64,000 bases of DNA from Timema cristinae (Eukaryota > Arthropoda > Insecta > Phasmatodea > Timematidae), in the NCBI GenBank assembly GCA_039000515.1, contig JBCFYV010011135.1, positions 4,620,284-4,684,283 on the forward strand, in the 5' to 3' direction. The position numbers were made by a program, and so were the translations under genes. The notes under the pieces were generated by a model, which saw only the letters and a list, made by a program, of their open reading frames with translations, had not been told where the DNA came from and did no database searches. Of this stretch, positions 23,346 to 33,878 are shown one piece after another (position 1 is the stretch's first letter; each line of letters begins with the position of its first letter).

Positions 23346-25081
23346 TAATTAAAACCGTGCCCATGGGGAACTAAAAACCACTACCCTATAAAGTACAAAA
23401 CTCCAAACAAATAAATGAAATAGCTATTCCTCGGTAAGTGTTAGAATTTAAATTGTATCTATATCGAATATGAAACAGGTATTTAGATTAGCTAACAATT
23501 TATACATCTTCACTCCTAATAGTTTAATAATAGTAATAATAAACACATATTTTATCATTTATAACTTTTCATAAAAAATATTAATAGTTTATTTAATGCA
23601 ACGTAGGAACTAAAACTATTAAGTTCGTAAGAAAATGCTTTCATAAATCACAACACTAATAAATATTTTAAAGAGATATTTTATCGAACAATTATTCAAT
23701 ATATCTGAATCGTTGGGTGCGCGAGGTAAGTTTCAGGATCATATTTGGTTTTCTCGTAGCTGGAAATTCTGGGTTCAAATCTCAGCCACGTGGACCGAGG
23801 GCTGTTCTTCCCTAAGTGTTTATCCATACTTCCTTCACGCAAATGCGGATACGCTTACTTTAATATATATTTTCTTTAGCTGTATTGCGTTATTATAATT
23901 AAAATGTGTATAACAGATGGATAGTATCAGGGCCGGATTAATGATAATAATTTGTTTGGTATTAAACGTATTAATTTGATTATTTGAATTTTTATTGCGT
24001 GGGTAAGGAACGGGTCCAACTACTAGTTTTATTTATTTGTTGTATTTAACGTGCGCTTTCTGAACCAAATGATTATATAAGCACACGAGAATTTTTATGA
24101 GTGAGAACAAAAGGGCCTAACAATTTTGCCGTGAAAGGTATTTTCACAAACCTTACAGGGTTATCTTACATACCACAATCAACATGGGACCAATGGCTTT
24201 GCTTTCCCGCCAAAAGAAGTTATGCTATGAATTGTTATCACTCGAAAGAAATCCTTTGACCCCGACGAGGTTTTAACCCACAAACACTGGGCCTTGAGGC
24301 GAGCACTTTACTCAAAGACCAGTGAAGTCGACCAAACTGCCAGCATTATTATATGATTGAATGCTAAAGTATAAAGATAGCGCAACAAACACAAAACCAA
24401 ATATTGTTCGAGAATAGGAATAAAAATCTCAATTAAAATCATTCATGGCGGCACTAGTGAGCACGTAAACGAAATGCAAGTCTCATTTAGTCCAGCCTAC
24501 TGGCAACGGGGAGATCGGGGTTCAATTCGCAGCCGGTCATTCTCGAAATATTTTTTCTAAATGTTATTATTTTATTTCTAAATGCAAGTACAGGTACATT
24601 TCACCTATATTCTACCTTCATCACCCCTACCCTATTAACGGGAGTAAATTTGTATAGTCCGAACGGTTAGTAAGGCAATGAGCTAAAAACTAAAGTCGAA
24701 GAACGTCGAGCAGGACCTTATCTAGGGTTCTGTGCTCATTATAGGAGCCGGGGAAAACCTTACTAAAATGCCAAATAGCTATTTGTGCTAACTTTTATGC
24801 ATTTTTTTAATCTGCATATTGTTTTTCTCATTAAACAAACTTTACACGAATCAACAAATTGAGGAGTTTTGAGCGTAAAATCACCACTCTTTGATTAGAA
24901 AAGATGTCAAATATATAATGTCAATAGATATATTGTATTTGTTTATTTCTAAGAGAATTTTAAATATGTTATTGGTATAAACTCATTAGGTAAATAAAAA
25001 TATTTATGGTTATTTAAAAAAAGTAAAATAACGATTAGGGCCAATGTTAAAGGGTGTTAAATTAGTGAAGAATTTTTTTTT
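23345..25081. other. AT-rich stretch with two degraded tRNA-like SINEs
   Basis: A B-box fragment near 23770 (GGGTTCAAATCTCAGCC) is followed by TTCACGCAAATGCGGATAC. Around 24452-24690 a B box (GGGGTTCAATTCGCAGCC) is followed by a CCGAACGGTTAGTAAGGC tail. Both are old relatives of SINE family B at 41347. No genes were seen. Confidence 0.55.
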
Positions 25082-25091
25082 AAATAGTATA

Positions 25092-25376
25092 ATAATTATT
25101 ATTATTATTAGCACCGCGTCTTACTACCCGTTCGGGTTATACGCACTTACGCTAATGTGTAATGGTAGGGTGATTGTGAGATGAAATGAAGGACCTACAG
25201 TTTAGCGTGGAATCCGAACCACAGTGGCGGCCTGGCATTCCACACATTCACAAGATATCTTGTCAGAGGTGTCGGAAGGGTTTGGAAATCAGATAAATCT
25301 GTGCCGGGACCGAGGATTGAACCCCGGCCGCCAGCACACAAGTCTGACACCTTGCCCCTAGACCACCAGGTCACCA
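25092..25376 (-). mobile_element. SINE family A, copy 4 (minus strand)
   Basis: The (ATT)n tail and GCACCGCGTCTTACTACC come first on the plus strand, and the tRNA-like head ends at ACCACCAGGTCACC. Direct repeats AAATAGTATA at 25082-25091 and 25377-25386 are the TSD. Confidence 0.92.
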
Positions 25377-25386
25377 AAATAGTATA

Positions 25387-26826
25387 TTGACTTAGTGTTA
25401 ACATTTATGACTAATTCCCTTTTTAATTTATTGTTTTACAAACTTGTGTGTATTTTATGTATTTGAAAGATCAATTTTGTGTTGACAACTACAAATATGT
25501 TTTATGTTACATACTGTTTTTGGTTTGACAAATGCTGTGCATTTTTATTAATTTATTTAAAAAAATATTATTTAAGCAATTTTTTTTGTCACTACATGAA
25601 CGTCATTGTTCAACGCTCGATTTATTTATCTGACAATAACATAATAACTGTCCAGATAGCTAGACATTCTTTTGTGACTAAATATTATATTGTTTTTACG
25701 GGGGAGGGGGCTAGAGAAGAGACTTATTTCAAATAATGGTTTAGGGTGGAATCATCACCCTTTTCTAATTTACTAGCAGGCTGATCCATTCTTTGTACTA
25801 TATCAAACTATTCAAATTAGGACGTTCAACATCCGGCTGCTAGCATTTATATAATTACTCCTTGCACAATACCAAGCTAACTAGGGCAATCATAATTTAA
25901 ATTTTACGCTCAGCGTTCACTCATAAATTTTAAATTTTAACTCTTCTTATTTTCTGGAGTAGTCCTTCTACCTTTTCCCCAAATTTCAATTTTCTACCAA
26001 AGTTAAAACGTCTTTCTTATTTTGACTCCCTCCTCCAAGTTCTAGAGCCCAATTTTTAAATTCCTCAATTTGTAAATTTTCTTTGTTAAATGAGGTGGTC
26101 CTTCTAAAGATCTTCAAAATTTCAATTTTTCATCCTATCTCGAAGGGGCTTAGATTTTTCTGAACACACACCTAAACTCACTTTTGTTTTTATTATATTA
26201 ATAGCATTAAGTACAGATTTGCCCGGGAGAATAGTTTAGGGTAACTAAAAAGATTAAAAAGGGTAAAAATTACTCAAATTAATTTTTAAGGGTTATGTAA
26301 TAAGTTAAAATAAGGTTTAAATATATAAAAGGGTGCTAAGGGAAAAGTGATGGACAGACAGATGGCATTGCGGAAATCATGTTTTTGGTTTCAGGGGGTC
26401 ATGAAACGTTGACATTTATCGAAATCTCGAGTTAGATTTTTTTGACAATCACAATACTAGTAGACATAGATCGTTCCTTGTATTTATTTTTGTTATTTTA
26501 AAACTGTAAATAAGGTAGTTTTAATTCAATATTTATCTGGCTTTGGCCTTGCATACAATATATAGAATCTAGTATGAATTTGCTTTTTTTCATTAGGAAA
26601 CTCAGGGGTTATTTTAATGTGTAGATCATTTATCTCTTTTGAAATATGAATCGTAAACCTGGTTTTAAAAGGTATCTTATGCACTCGACACATCTTTAAT
26701 GCTTTTTATTTTAACAATCACATAATTAATGTATTTATTAAACTAGTATTGAGTCTTGGGGGAGACAAATTCCCAGTTTTCCCTCTATTGGGTGTGCCAC
26801 TGACCTATATATACATATATTGGGTA

Positions 26827-26858
<32 letters not shown>

Positions 26859-27634
26859 ATATGAGTATATAATATCCAAGGAAGAAAAAACAGAGAAATT
26901 CTGCACTAGTCTTTTTTTCGGTGGTATAGCTTCAATTTGAGGAAACACTTAAATTTTCTATGTTAATAGGCTGGCATTTATAAATTATCAGAACTACATT
27001 ATATCTATTAAAATAATTGATTTTTTTTTTTTTTGCTTTGAAACATTTTTGACAGTATTTTATTTTGTGATAAATTAATGGAAAACTATCACTTTATAAA
27101 CATTTTCACGTAAATTAAAATGTATAGTACTACACAATCTTACATACTTTATCATTTAGTAACCAACCAAAAGTTGGTTTACTTCCATTGTATATTACAA
27201 TTAGGAAACAAATTTTCATAATTTGTCGCCAGTAGCCCATAAGGGAGTGTCTGTGCGGTGCATTGCACCATTTATTTATTTTTTCAAGCCTCTAAACACT
27301 TTAAGCAAGATTGATCCTGCTAATTTTAAAGTATGGTGTTGCGAGTAAAGACATGCCTACTTTGATGAGTTTTGTTTAAATCTTTATATTAATTGTATAA
27401 AGCTGAAAATGACCGAACTCGATTGAGTGTATACATTAATTTGGACACCCTTCGCTTATAAATTGTGGGCAGGAGGAAGATCACAAACCAAACATGTTTG
27501 TGTCCTTGTATAGTATGTGTGCGTGTGTGTTCAAATACCATACACACACACAAGTACGATTCTAGAATTGTTATTTTTAATTGTTTAACTTTTTAGAAAT
27601 TCAAACCATTCTATTCTCAATGAATAGTTCTTAG
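25387..27634. other. AT-rich non-coding stretch
   Basis: It contains an interrupted (TA)n microsatellite at about 26803-26870 and a transposon-like fragment near 26525-26580 related to the end of the 1297-1680 repeat. There is also a (TG)n/(CA)n pair near 27513-27552. No gene was seen. Confidence 0.5.
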
Positions 27635-27646
27635 CTCAGGCTTGAA

Positions 27647-27925
27647 TTATTATTATTAGCACCGCGTCTTACTACCCGTTCGGGTTATACGCACTTACGC
27701 TAATGTGTAATGGTAGGGTGATTGTGAGATGAAATGAAGGACCTACAGTTTAACGTGGAATCCGAACCACGGTGGAGGCCTGGCATTCCCCACATTCACA
27801 AGATGTCTTGTCAGAGGTGAAGGAAGGGTTTGGTAATCAGATAAATCTGTGCCGGGACCGAGGATTGAGCCCCGGACCCCAGCACAGAAGTCTGACACCT
27901 TACCCCTAGACCGCCAGGTCACCTT
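27647..27925 (-). mobile_element. SINE family A, copy 5 (minus strand)
   Basis: The structure is the same as at 25092, with head end ACCGCCAGGTCACC. The 12-bp direct repeat CTCAGGCTTGAA at 27635-27646 and 27926-27937 is the TSD. Confidence 0.93.
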
Positions 27926-27937
27926 CTCAGGCTTGAA

Positions 27938-30900
27938 AAACTCCGGGCTATTTAAAAAATAAGTTGGGCTATATTAGGTTTTATTGGGTTTGTTGTGGTG
28001 TGATTAAAGATCTTATGTATGTTATCTTATTAAACCAATCATTCTAACATATTAATTAGTGCCTAGACTTACTTAAAAAAAAAATAACGTCCACGCCAAG
28101 CAATAATATTATATTTTATAAATAAATTTTTTTAAGGAATTATAACAATATACATTAGTTAACAAAATTCAAAATAAGACTTTCATGCAATCATGTTAGT
28201 AAAATTTGGTTCTTACAAAAGAATGTTTTAAATTTAAATTGTATATGTATTTATTAAAATATTCAATAACATTAGTTTGATCTAGTCCTATGTTAGTATG
28301 TTTAATTCCATTTCCAATCAATCTACATTTTTATTTAAAGTAATTAATCATATTTTAAATATTAAAAGGAAAATAGACTAACTACTTTAAAAAAATTATA
28401 CAATTGCTTTGTATTCAAAATATAATATTTTGTTTGTTTTTTAAGTGGGTATTTTTACTAAAAACCTATGTGGGTTTTTTTGGGGGCTGGATAGAATTGT
28501 AACAACCCTGTCTTAGCTAACTCTACTTGCTTTAATTATATGCAATTGTAACAAAGAGCTATTGCATCCATATAATTTACCTTTACATTTTTATCTTTAT
28601 TGTTAACTTATATTGTTGACGTGACTCTATATGAAATTTATTTAATTTTATTATAAGACTACTTTTTCAATTACATTTTTACATACCATTGTTTGATACG
28701 TGTAAACAATAGGAAACCCCAAAAACAACATTACTCAATCATTTAAAGAAATCTTATATTGTTATATTTCATTTCAACATAAGTTAATCACAAACGCCAA
28801 TAATTAATTAAAATAATTTTAAATATTAGACACTTTACTAAGATGTTTGTTTATTAATAAATAAAGAAGTGTTTAGTTTGTCATTGGTTTTATTTATAGT
28901 TCTTTCCCTAACGCTAAACGACTGGACTTTGTAAATACTATGGGAATTAAACACACATGGAAATGTATTAACTTTTCACAATTGTTTTGTCAAATACAGT
29001 ATTGTAAAATTTTACTTAATATAATTTATATTTTTATTATCTTTTGGTTGAGTGTACTATAATGTTGATCGTAAGAAAAGTAAATGACTGTCACAAACGT
29101 TAGTAAAACTACATTGATTTATTCATATCTCAAGTTATGTAATTTACATCTTTAACTTTCGATATATATTATAAATATGCCTACCCTTCAAATATTAATT
29201 AAGTAAAATGCCATCAATTTTCACCACCATTTTTTGTTATGTATTTATTTGTATTTTCTAAATCTGTTCCTCCTACAAGAATTAGAGTATACATGGCCAA
29301 ACGCATTGGGGGGTGGTTTTCACCTTTATAGTTATCACATTTCTTTTTTTTTTTTTTTACATCCTTGTCAGAAGAATGTTGGTGCATTTCCAATAAACAA
29401 TCCTTCTTAATTTTAAATTATTATAACTAAAATCCTTGTATATAATGTTAATGTAAAAATAAATTGTTTTTATCCAAAGTAGTTTTAATTTAGTCTATTA
29501 TGAATTATTATTAAAACAATTTAAAAGATTTACCCACATTTTAATTTATTGGACCTTTTATTTGAACTATTAAGGGGCTTGCATAGGGGAGCCAAGACAG
29601 TGTCACTCAAGTGTTCAGCTCTTTCACGATTTTGATTAAACTATTAGTAGTATCGAGGTTTGGTCTTCACTGGGATGAATTCAAAACTTTATTCTATGTT
29701 ACCATAATAAAGAGAGATGTCAACATATTTTAAAATATGAAATTTTGCCCTTAGAGAAGTCATAATAAGGGATATTTGAGTTGATCGTTAAAGACCTAAA
29801 TCCGAGGGAAACTAGAGGGCAATACTCTAGGAACATAGAATAGAGATTTGTGAATCGAATTATATAATTTATTAGGGGGGTCACAACACAAAATTTATTG
29901 GTATCATTATTAAGCTGAGAGGTAGCGACTGGTAGCATTTCCCTGTACGCTAACGCCATCACTAGGCAAAGGACCAGTCAAGCTTTGCTCTGAACGTAGG
30001 AGGCGGTAGGAGAAGGGAAAGAATGGCAGACGAGCAGGCTAATTCTTCTCTCGCTTCCTCTTGCCGTCGTACTTCCACTCGGCTCATCACCTTCGGTAGA
30101 AGTTTGCAGGTCGTGGCGCATGTACATTTTGACCACATTTTATTAAGTGGAAGCTAAAAAAAATTAGCGTCAGTATGGACGATGAAAAAACAACTGTGGA
30201 CCATAGAAGAGGGAAAAAAAGAAGATTATACCTCACAGCCCATCGCAAGAAAAGAAATTGGAATAAGGGGAAGAAACTATGGATTGGTGATTCTGGGTGA
30301 CTATTTTTAAGTTTATATAGCAATAGTGAATTGGTCAAAAATGATACTGGCCTATTTATATTCATGTATTTATCATACACTTTTTAAACACACAACCTAA
30401 CTTAGGTAACAATGTGATCTGTACATCACATTCAGAAAAATAGCCTAGATATTCACTTTTCAGATAAAAGGACGTATCCATCTACAAATAGAAATTTTAT
30501 TTTATAGCACCCCCTGAATCAGCTTCACGAATCTCCACCAAGGTGCATTAACGGTAGTTTTTTAAATGTGAAATTCACTTTGGTTTTATAATCTATCTAC
30601 ACGCTAATGTGAGAGCACTTTTTTGTATCAAATACTTTCTCTTCCTCACCCCTAGTAAATTATTTTTTATACTGTTGTTTTAATTCTTTTTTAATAGTTC
30701 CTCCGTCCCCCCCGTCCCCCTCAAAGTAACAAAGGCTTATTTTTAAACCAAAACTGTGTTATTAAAAATTCATAAATTTAATTTAAGAATAATATTTGTT
30801 CCCATGACTTCATAATAATAAAATAGAGTACTGGAATATTTGTTTTAATTTTTTTGGTTAAATGGTTAGTTTTAAAAAAATACAAGTTTTATGTGACAAT

Positions 30901-31331
30901 AATTAATACTTTAACATGCTTGACAAAATTAAATCCTGTATTATTTTGCATGCAAATAATATGTCCTAGCAATAAAATATTCAGATAATTACACTTTTCG
31001 CCTGAGATTTTTGAGTCACATGCTGAAATACTAATTATGCAAAATGTAAGGCAAAGCATAGCGGTTTCTTTATATTTAACCAATATTATATAACTCCACA
31101 ATTATATTCAATTTACAGAAAATACTTACTGGTTATAGGAAAATAACTATTTAATAAAAGCATGTTATAAATTTCTGTGATTTTGGTGAATGATCAATGA
31201 CCAAAACACAAAACATCATGGCGGGATAGTAAATTCGGCTTTATGTTTTTTTACTGTCAGAAATGTTCAAATATACCGTTTATAGGCTTTTGATGTTGTA
31301 GTTTTATATATAAAAAAACAAGTTTCTTAAA
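27938..31331. other. AT-rich non-coding stretch with one GC-richer patch
   Basis: The stretch is mostly A/T with short poly-T runs (for example 29345-29359). The patch 29990-30120 is GC-richer and holds a 44-codon open frame starting near 30023 (MADEQANSSLASSCRRTS). It could be a first exon or chance; I do not recognise it. The Gypsy element starts just after this stretch. Confidence 0.45.
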
Positions 31332-31580
31332 ACATTGATGTGCCTCTCTGTTCAGGCAGCCTTCTTTCCTTCGCACTTGCACCGGCCGCTTCACCCTCCC
31401 TCCCTACTGCCGGTCCGGCCCACAGTCCATGTTGTCTGAGCCGTCCGTGACGCTCTTACCTCTATAATCAACTCCCTTCTTCCTATTGGCTCGCTTGGCG
31501 GCCAATAGCACTTTCGTTTTCCCGAACCAATGGGAAGCTCCCTCTTCTCTGATTGGACCAGGCCAGGCAGCAGCGGAGGG

Positions 31581-31587
31581 TATATAA
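31581..31587 (+). promoter_or_regulatory. LTR TATA box
   Basis: TATATAA lies in GGAGGGTATATAACCCGGTG, about 25-75 bp downstream of the CCAAT motif cluster. Transcription would start near 31610. The same motif is present in the 3' LTR near 38170. Confidence 0.75.
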
Positions 31588-31656
31588 CCCGGTGAAATCT
31601 TGATTCGAGTAGAGTGGTGAGCCAACCTTGGGGAACCACACTCATACGAAAGAGCC

Positions 31657-31662
31657 AATAAA
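31657..31662 (+). promoter_or_regulatory. LTR polyadenylation signal
   Basis: AATAAA lies in GAGCCAATAAATCGTC, about 75 bp downstream of the TATA box, consistent with a short R region. It would act from the 3' LTR copy near 38246. Confidence 0.65.
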
Positions 31663-31710
31663 TCGTCGTTTGCAGCAAGTGTCATCGCTATTCTCATTCC
31701 ACCGCAATCT

Positions 31711-31915
31711 ACCCTACCTCCCACCGCGACTTTACGTTGCCGGGAATCTACCCTACCTCCCACCGCGACTTTACGTTGCCGGGACTCTACCCTACCTCCC
31801 ACCGCGACTTTACGTTGCCGGGACGCTACCCTACCTCCCACCGCGACTTAACGTTGCCGGGACGCTATCCTACCTCCCACCGCGACTTTACGTTGCCGGG
31901 ACTCTATCCTACCTC
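31711..31915 (+). repeat. 39-bp tandem repeats in LTR R-U5
   Basis: CCTCCCACCGCGACT starts units at 31717, 31756, 31795, 31834 and 31873, an exact 39-bp period, followed by a partial unit. The identical array is in the 3' LTR (about 38300-38504), and related units are in the diverged LTR at 16035-16119. Confidence 0.92.
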
Positions 31916-32391
31916 TCCACCCTCCCCCATCCACTTGTCCTCGTCATCACGGGATGGTCTACACTCGCCGCGCCGGCAAAGCCCACCGACGGAAGACCCT
32001 GGAGAAAACAGCACCGACCAAACAGTACTCAACTCGTGGACCCATTCTCTACGTTCCCGTCTACAACCACCAGACCCCCGAACACCCACACATTGCGCCC
32101 ACATCTCCCAGCATCCCTGCCGCCGAGTCATCTCAGGCCTCCCCTCGTCTTCCCCTCTCACCGACCACCCGACTCCCCCCTACTCCAATTTCCCCTTTAA
32201 CCCCTGAGGGCTATCATTTACATCCCCTAGCCACCCCCCAACCCGCCTACGTTTTCTCCCCCATCTCTCTCCCTTACCCCCACCCACAAGACCCACGAGA
32301 CCGGTACCTAATCACAAAGGCCAGTCGGAAGCTGCAGTTCCAGTAAAACCAACTACCTCCCTCGAAACCACAAGACATGGGATAACAGTTC

Positions 32392-32409
32392 TGGCGCCTA
32401 AACGTGGGG
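32392..32409 (+). promoter_or_regulatory. Primer-binding site (tRNA-Lys-like)
   Basis: TGGCGCCTAAACGTGGGG begins 4 bases after the LTR end. It starts with TGG, as needed to pair with a tRNA 3' CCA end. It closely resembles the tRNA-Lys type of primer site known from retroviruses. The tRNA assignment is from memory of such sites. Confidence 0.8.
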
Positions 32410-32507
32410 CAACTCAAGACACGGGACGGATGTCCAACGGACCGACTACACGACCCCAGAACACCACACAACACTTCCGGGAGTGAACAAAACCCGGTGG
32501 CGCCCAA

Positions 32508-32708
32508 ACTACCTCACCAAAGAAAGACTACCTCACCAAAGAAGACTACCTCACCAAAAAGAAGACTACCTCACCCAAGAAGACTACCTCACCAAAGAAG
32601 ACTACCTCACCAAAGAAGACTACCTCACCAAAAAAAAAAAAAAAAAAAAAAAGACTACCTCACCAAAGAAGACTACCTCACCAAAGAAGACTACCTCACC
32701 AAAGTAGA
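32508..32708 (+). repeat. 18-bp repeats with an A23 run in the gag leader
   Basis: ACCTCACCAAAGAAGACT is repeated about ten times, interrupted by 23 consecutive A (32630-32652). The array lies between the primer-binding site and the first gag ATG. If translated it would be Lys/Pro/Thr-rich, but no in-frame ATG precedes it. The A-run is prone to length error in replication and sequencing. Confidence 0.85.
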
Positions 32709-32712
32709 CAAG

Positions 32713-33834
32713 ATGGTTATGACTAGAAGTCAAAAGTGTAACAACCCATCGTGTACCCCAGGAGGGGACCGACATTATGTAACCTGCACAAACTGCCAAA
32801 AGCCCTACCACAACCTTTGCATTGGCTGGGCAGACGAGCCACGTGACATCAATGAACCAGCCTACCGGTGCACCACCTGCACCGAAGCACCAGTGGAAGT
32901 ACGGTATTGCCCAGGGTTAACCTGTACTGGAGAAGATGGCCGAGAGGTTGTCTGCGAGGACTGTAGGCAATACTACCACTACCAGTGCCTGGGCTGGAAA
33001 AATGAGCCTAGAGACCTCAGGGGCCTATTCTTCCGATGTCCGCCGTGCCAACGGTCCACCTCATCAACTGCCAGCGCACCACCATACCAGCCGCACCTGA
33101 CTGCCACCTACCAACGCCAGTGCTCAAGCTCTTACCACCTACCAACTCTACCAGACTTTCACGGTCGAGGGCATGAAGACCCTACTACTTTTACCCAACG
33201 CTGTGAGGTTCAGCTCAGGACCGCTCGAGTAGACCCGCTAGAATGGGTACCTACCACCCAACGGCAGCTTAAAGACACCGCCGCTCAGTGGTGGAAGCTA
33301 TATGGCGAATATATAACGACTTGGGAAGAGTTCAAGCAACGACTAACGCACCACTTCGCCAGTACAACCACCATAGCCTCTCTCCACGCAGAGCTATACG
33401 GAAAGGAACAAACACAGACTGAGCCCGTTGAGATATTCCTTCGGCACAAAGTACGGCTGTATCAACGCTTGGCCCCCACAGCCCCATCAGCAGAAATAAT
33501 CCCCCTGTTAATCGAACTTGTCCGACCAGGACTGAGACCTTTTCTTCGAGCTCCACACCCTCAAGAGTTAGAAGAACTTATCACTAGGGCCGTATCTGTG
33601 GAACGAGACCTGGCTAAAAACACTGCGCCAGTGACTACACGCCCCAGCAAGATCCCAGCAACCTCATCTGAACCGCGACCTCCAAAATGTTACCACTGTC
33701 CAGGGTACCATTTTCACCGTGACTGCCCAGTGCTAAACCAACGGCACCTAGAGAAAGAAAGACCGGGAAACGCCAAGCCAGAGGACAACAGGGCCCCGCC
33801 TCTGGTAAACAGGAATCAGGGCCGCCACCAGTAA
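32713..33834 (+). CDS. gag: Gypsy gag polyprotein with two PHD-like fingers
   Basis: A 373-residue structural protein that would form the particle and bind genomic RNA. I chose the ATG at 32713 because the frame upstream has no ATG back to the primer site. Residues 9-56 and 66-112 form two Cys4-His-Cys3 fingers: Cys at 9, 14, 25, 28, His33, Cys36, 53, 56; and Cys at 66, 71, 81, 84, His89, Cys92, 109, 112. Each has PHD spacing. A retrotransposon gag domain follows (WWKLYGEYITTWEEFKQRL). Near the C-terminus is a zinc knuckle, CYHCPGYHFHRDC, with three rather than four residues between the second Cys and His. PHD fingers on gag are unusual; their chromatin-targeting role here is inference. Confidence 0.9.
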   Translation: MVMTRSQKCNNPSCTPGGDRHYVTCTNCQKPYHNLCIGWADEPRDINEPAYRCTTCTEAPVEVRYCPGLTCTGEDGREVVCEDCRQYYHYQCLGWKNEPRDLRGLFFRCPPCQRSTSSTASAPPYQPHLTATYQRQCSSSYHLPTLPDFHGRGHEDPTTFTQRCEVQLRTARVDPLEWVPTTQRQLKDTAAQWWKLYGEYITTWEEFKQRLTHHFASTTTIASLHAELYGKEQTQTEPVEIFLRHKVRLYQRLAPTAPSAEIIPLLIELVRPGLRPFLRAPHPQELEELITRAVSVERDLAKNTAPVTTRPSKIPATSSEPRPPKCYHCPGYHFHRDCPVLNQRHLEKERPGNAKPEDNRAPPLVNRNQGRHQ

Positions 33835-33878
33835 TAAACAGCGTAAATCCCTCAACATCCCAACCACTCCCAAGAGTT

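Larger units (their letters stand above)
31336..32387 (+). repeat. Gypsy 5' LTR
   Basis: The LTR contains inverted and direct CCAAT motifs (CTATTGGCTC, GCCAATAGC, ACCAATGGG, GATTGGACC) upstream of a TATA box, then AATAAA and five 39-bp repeats. It matches the 3' LTR along its length apart from one base. Proline-rich open frames crossing it, on both strands and in both LTRs, are repeat artefacts. Confidence 0.95.

Noticed and set aside
26749..26940. A 63-codon frame
   Set aside because: It is generated by the (TA)n microsatellite.
31628..32346. Proline-rich open frames in the LTRs (also at 38217-38818, and minus-strand frames at 31391-31841 and 37980-38430)
   Set aside because: They come from the 39-bp tandem repeats and GC-rich LTR sequence; position and lack of domains argue against coding.
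32404..32712. Longer gag start at a GTG inside the primer-binding site
   Set aside because: There is no ATG in frame before 32713, and a start inside the primer site is implausible.
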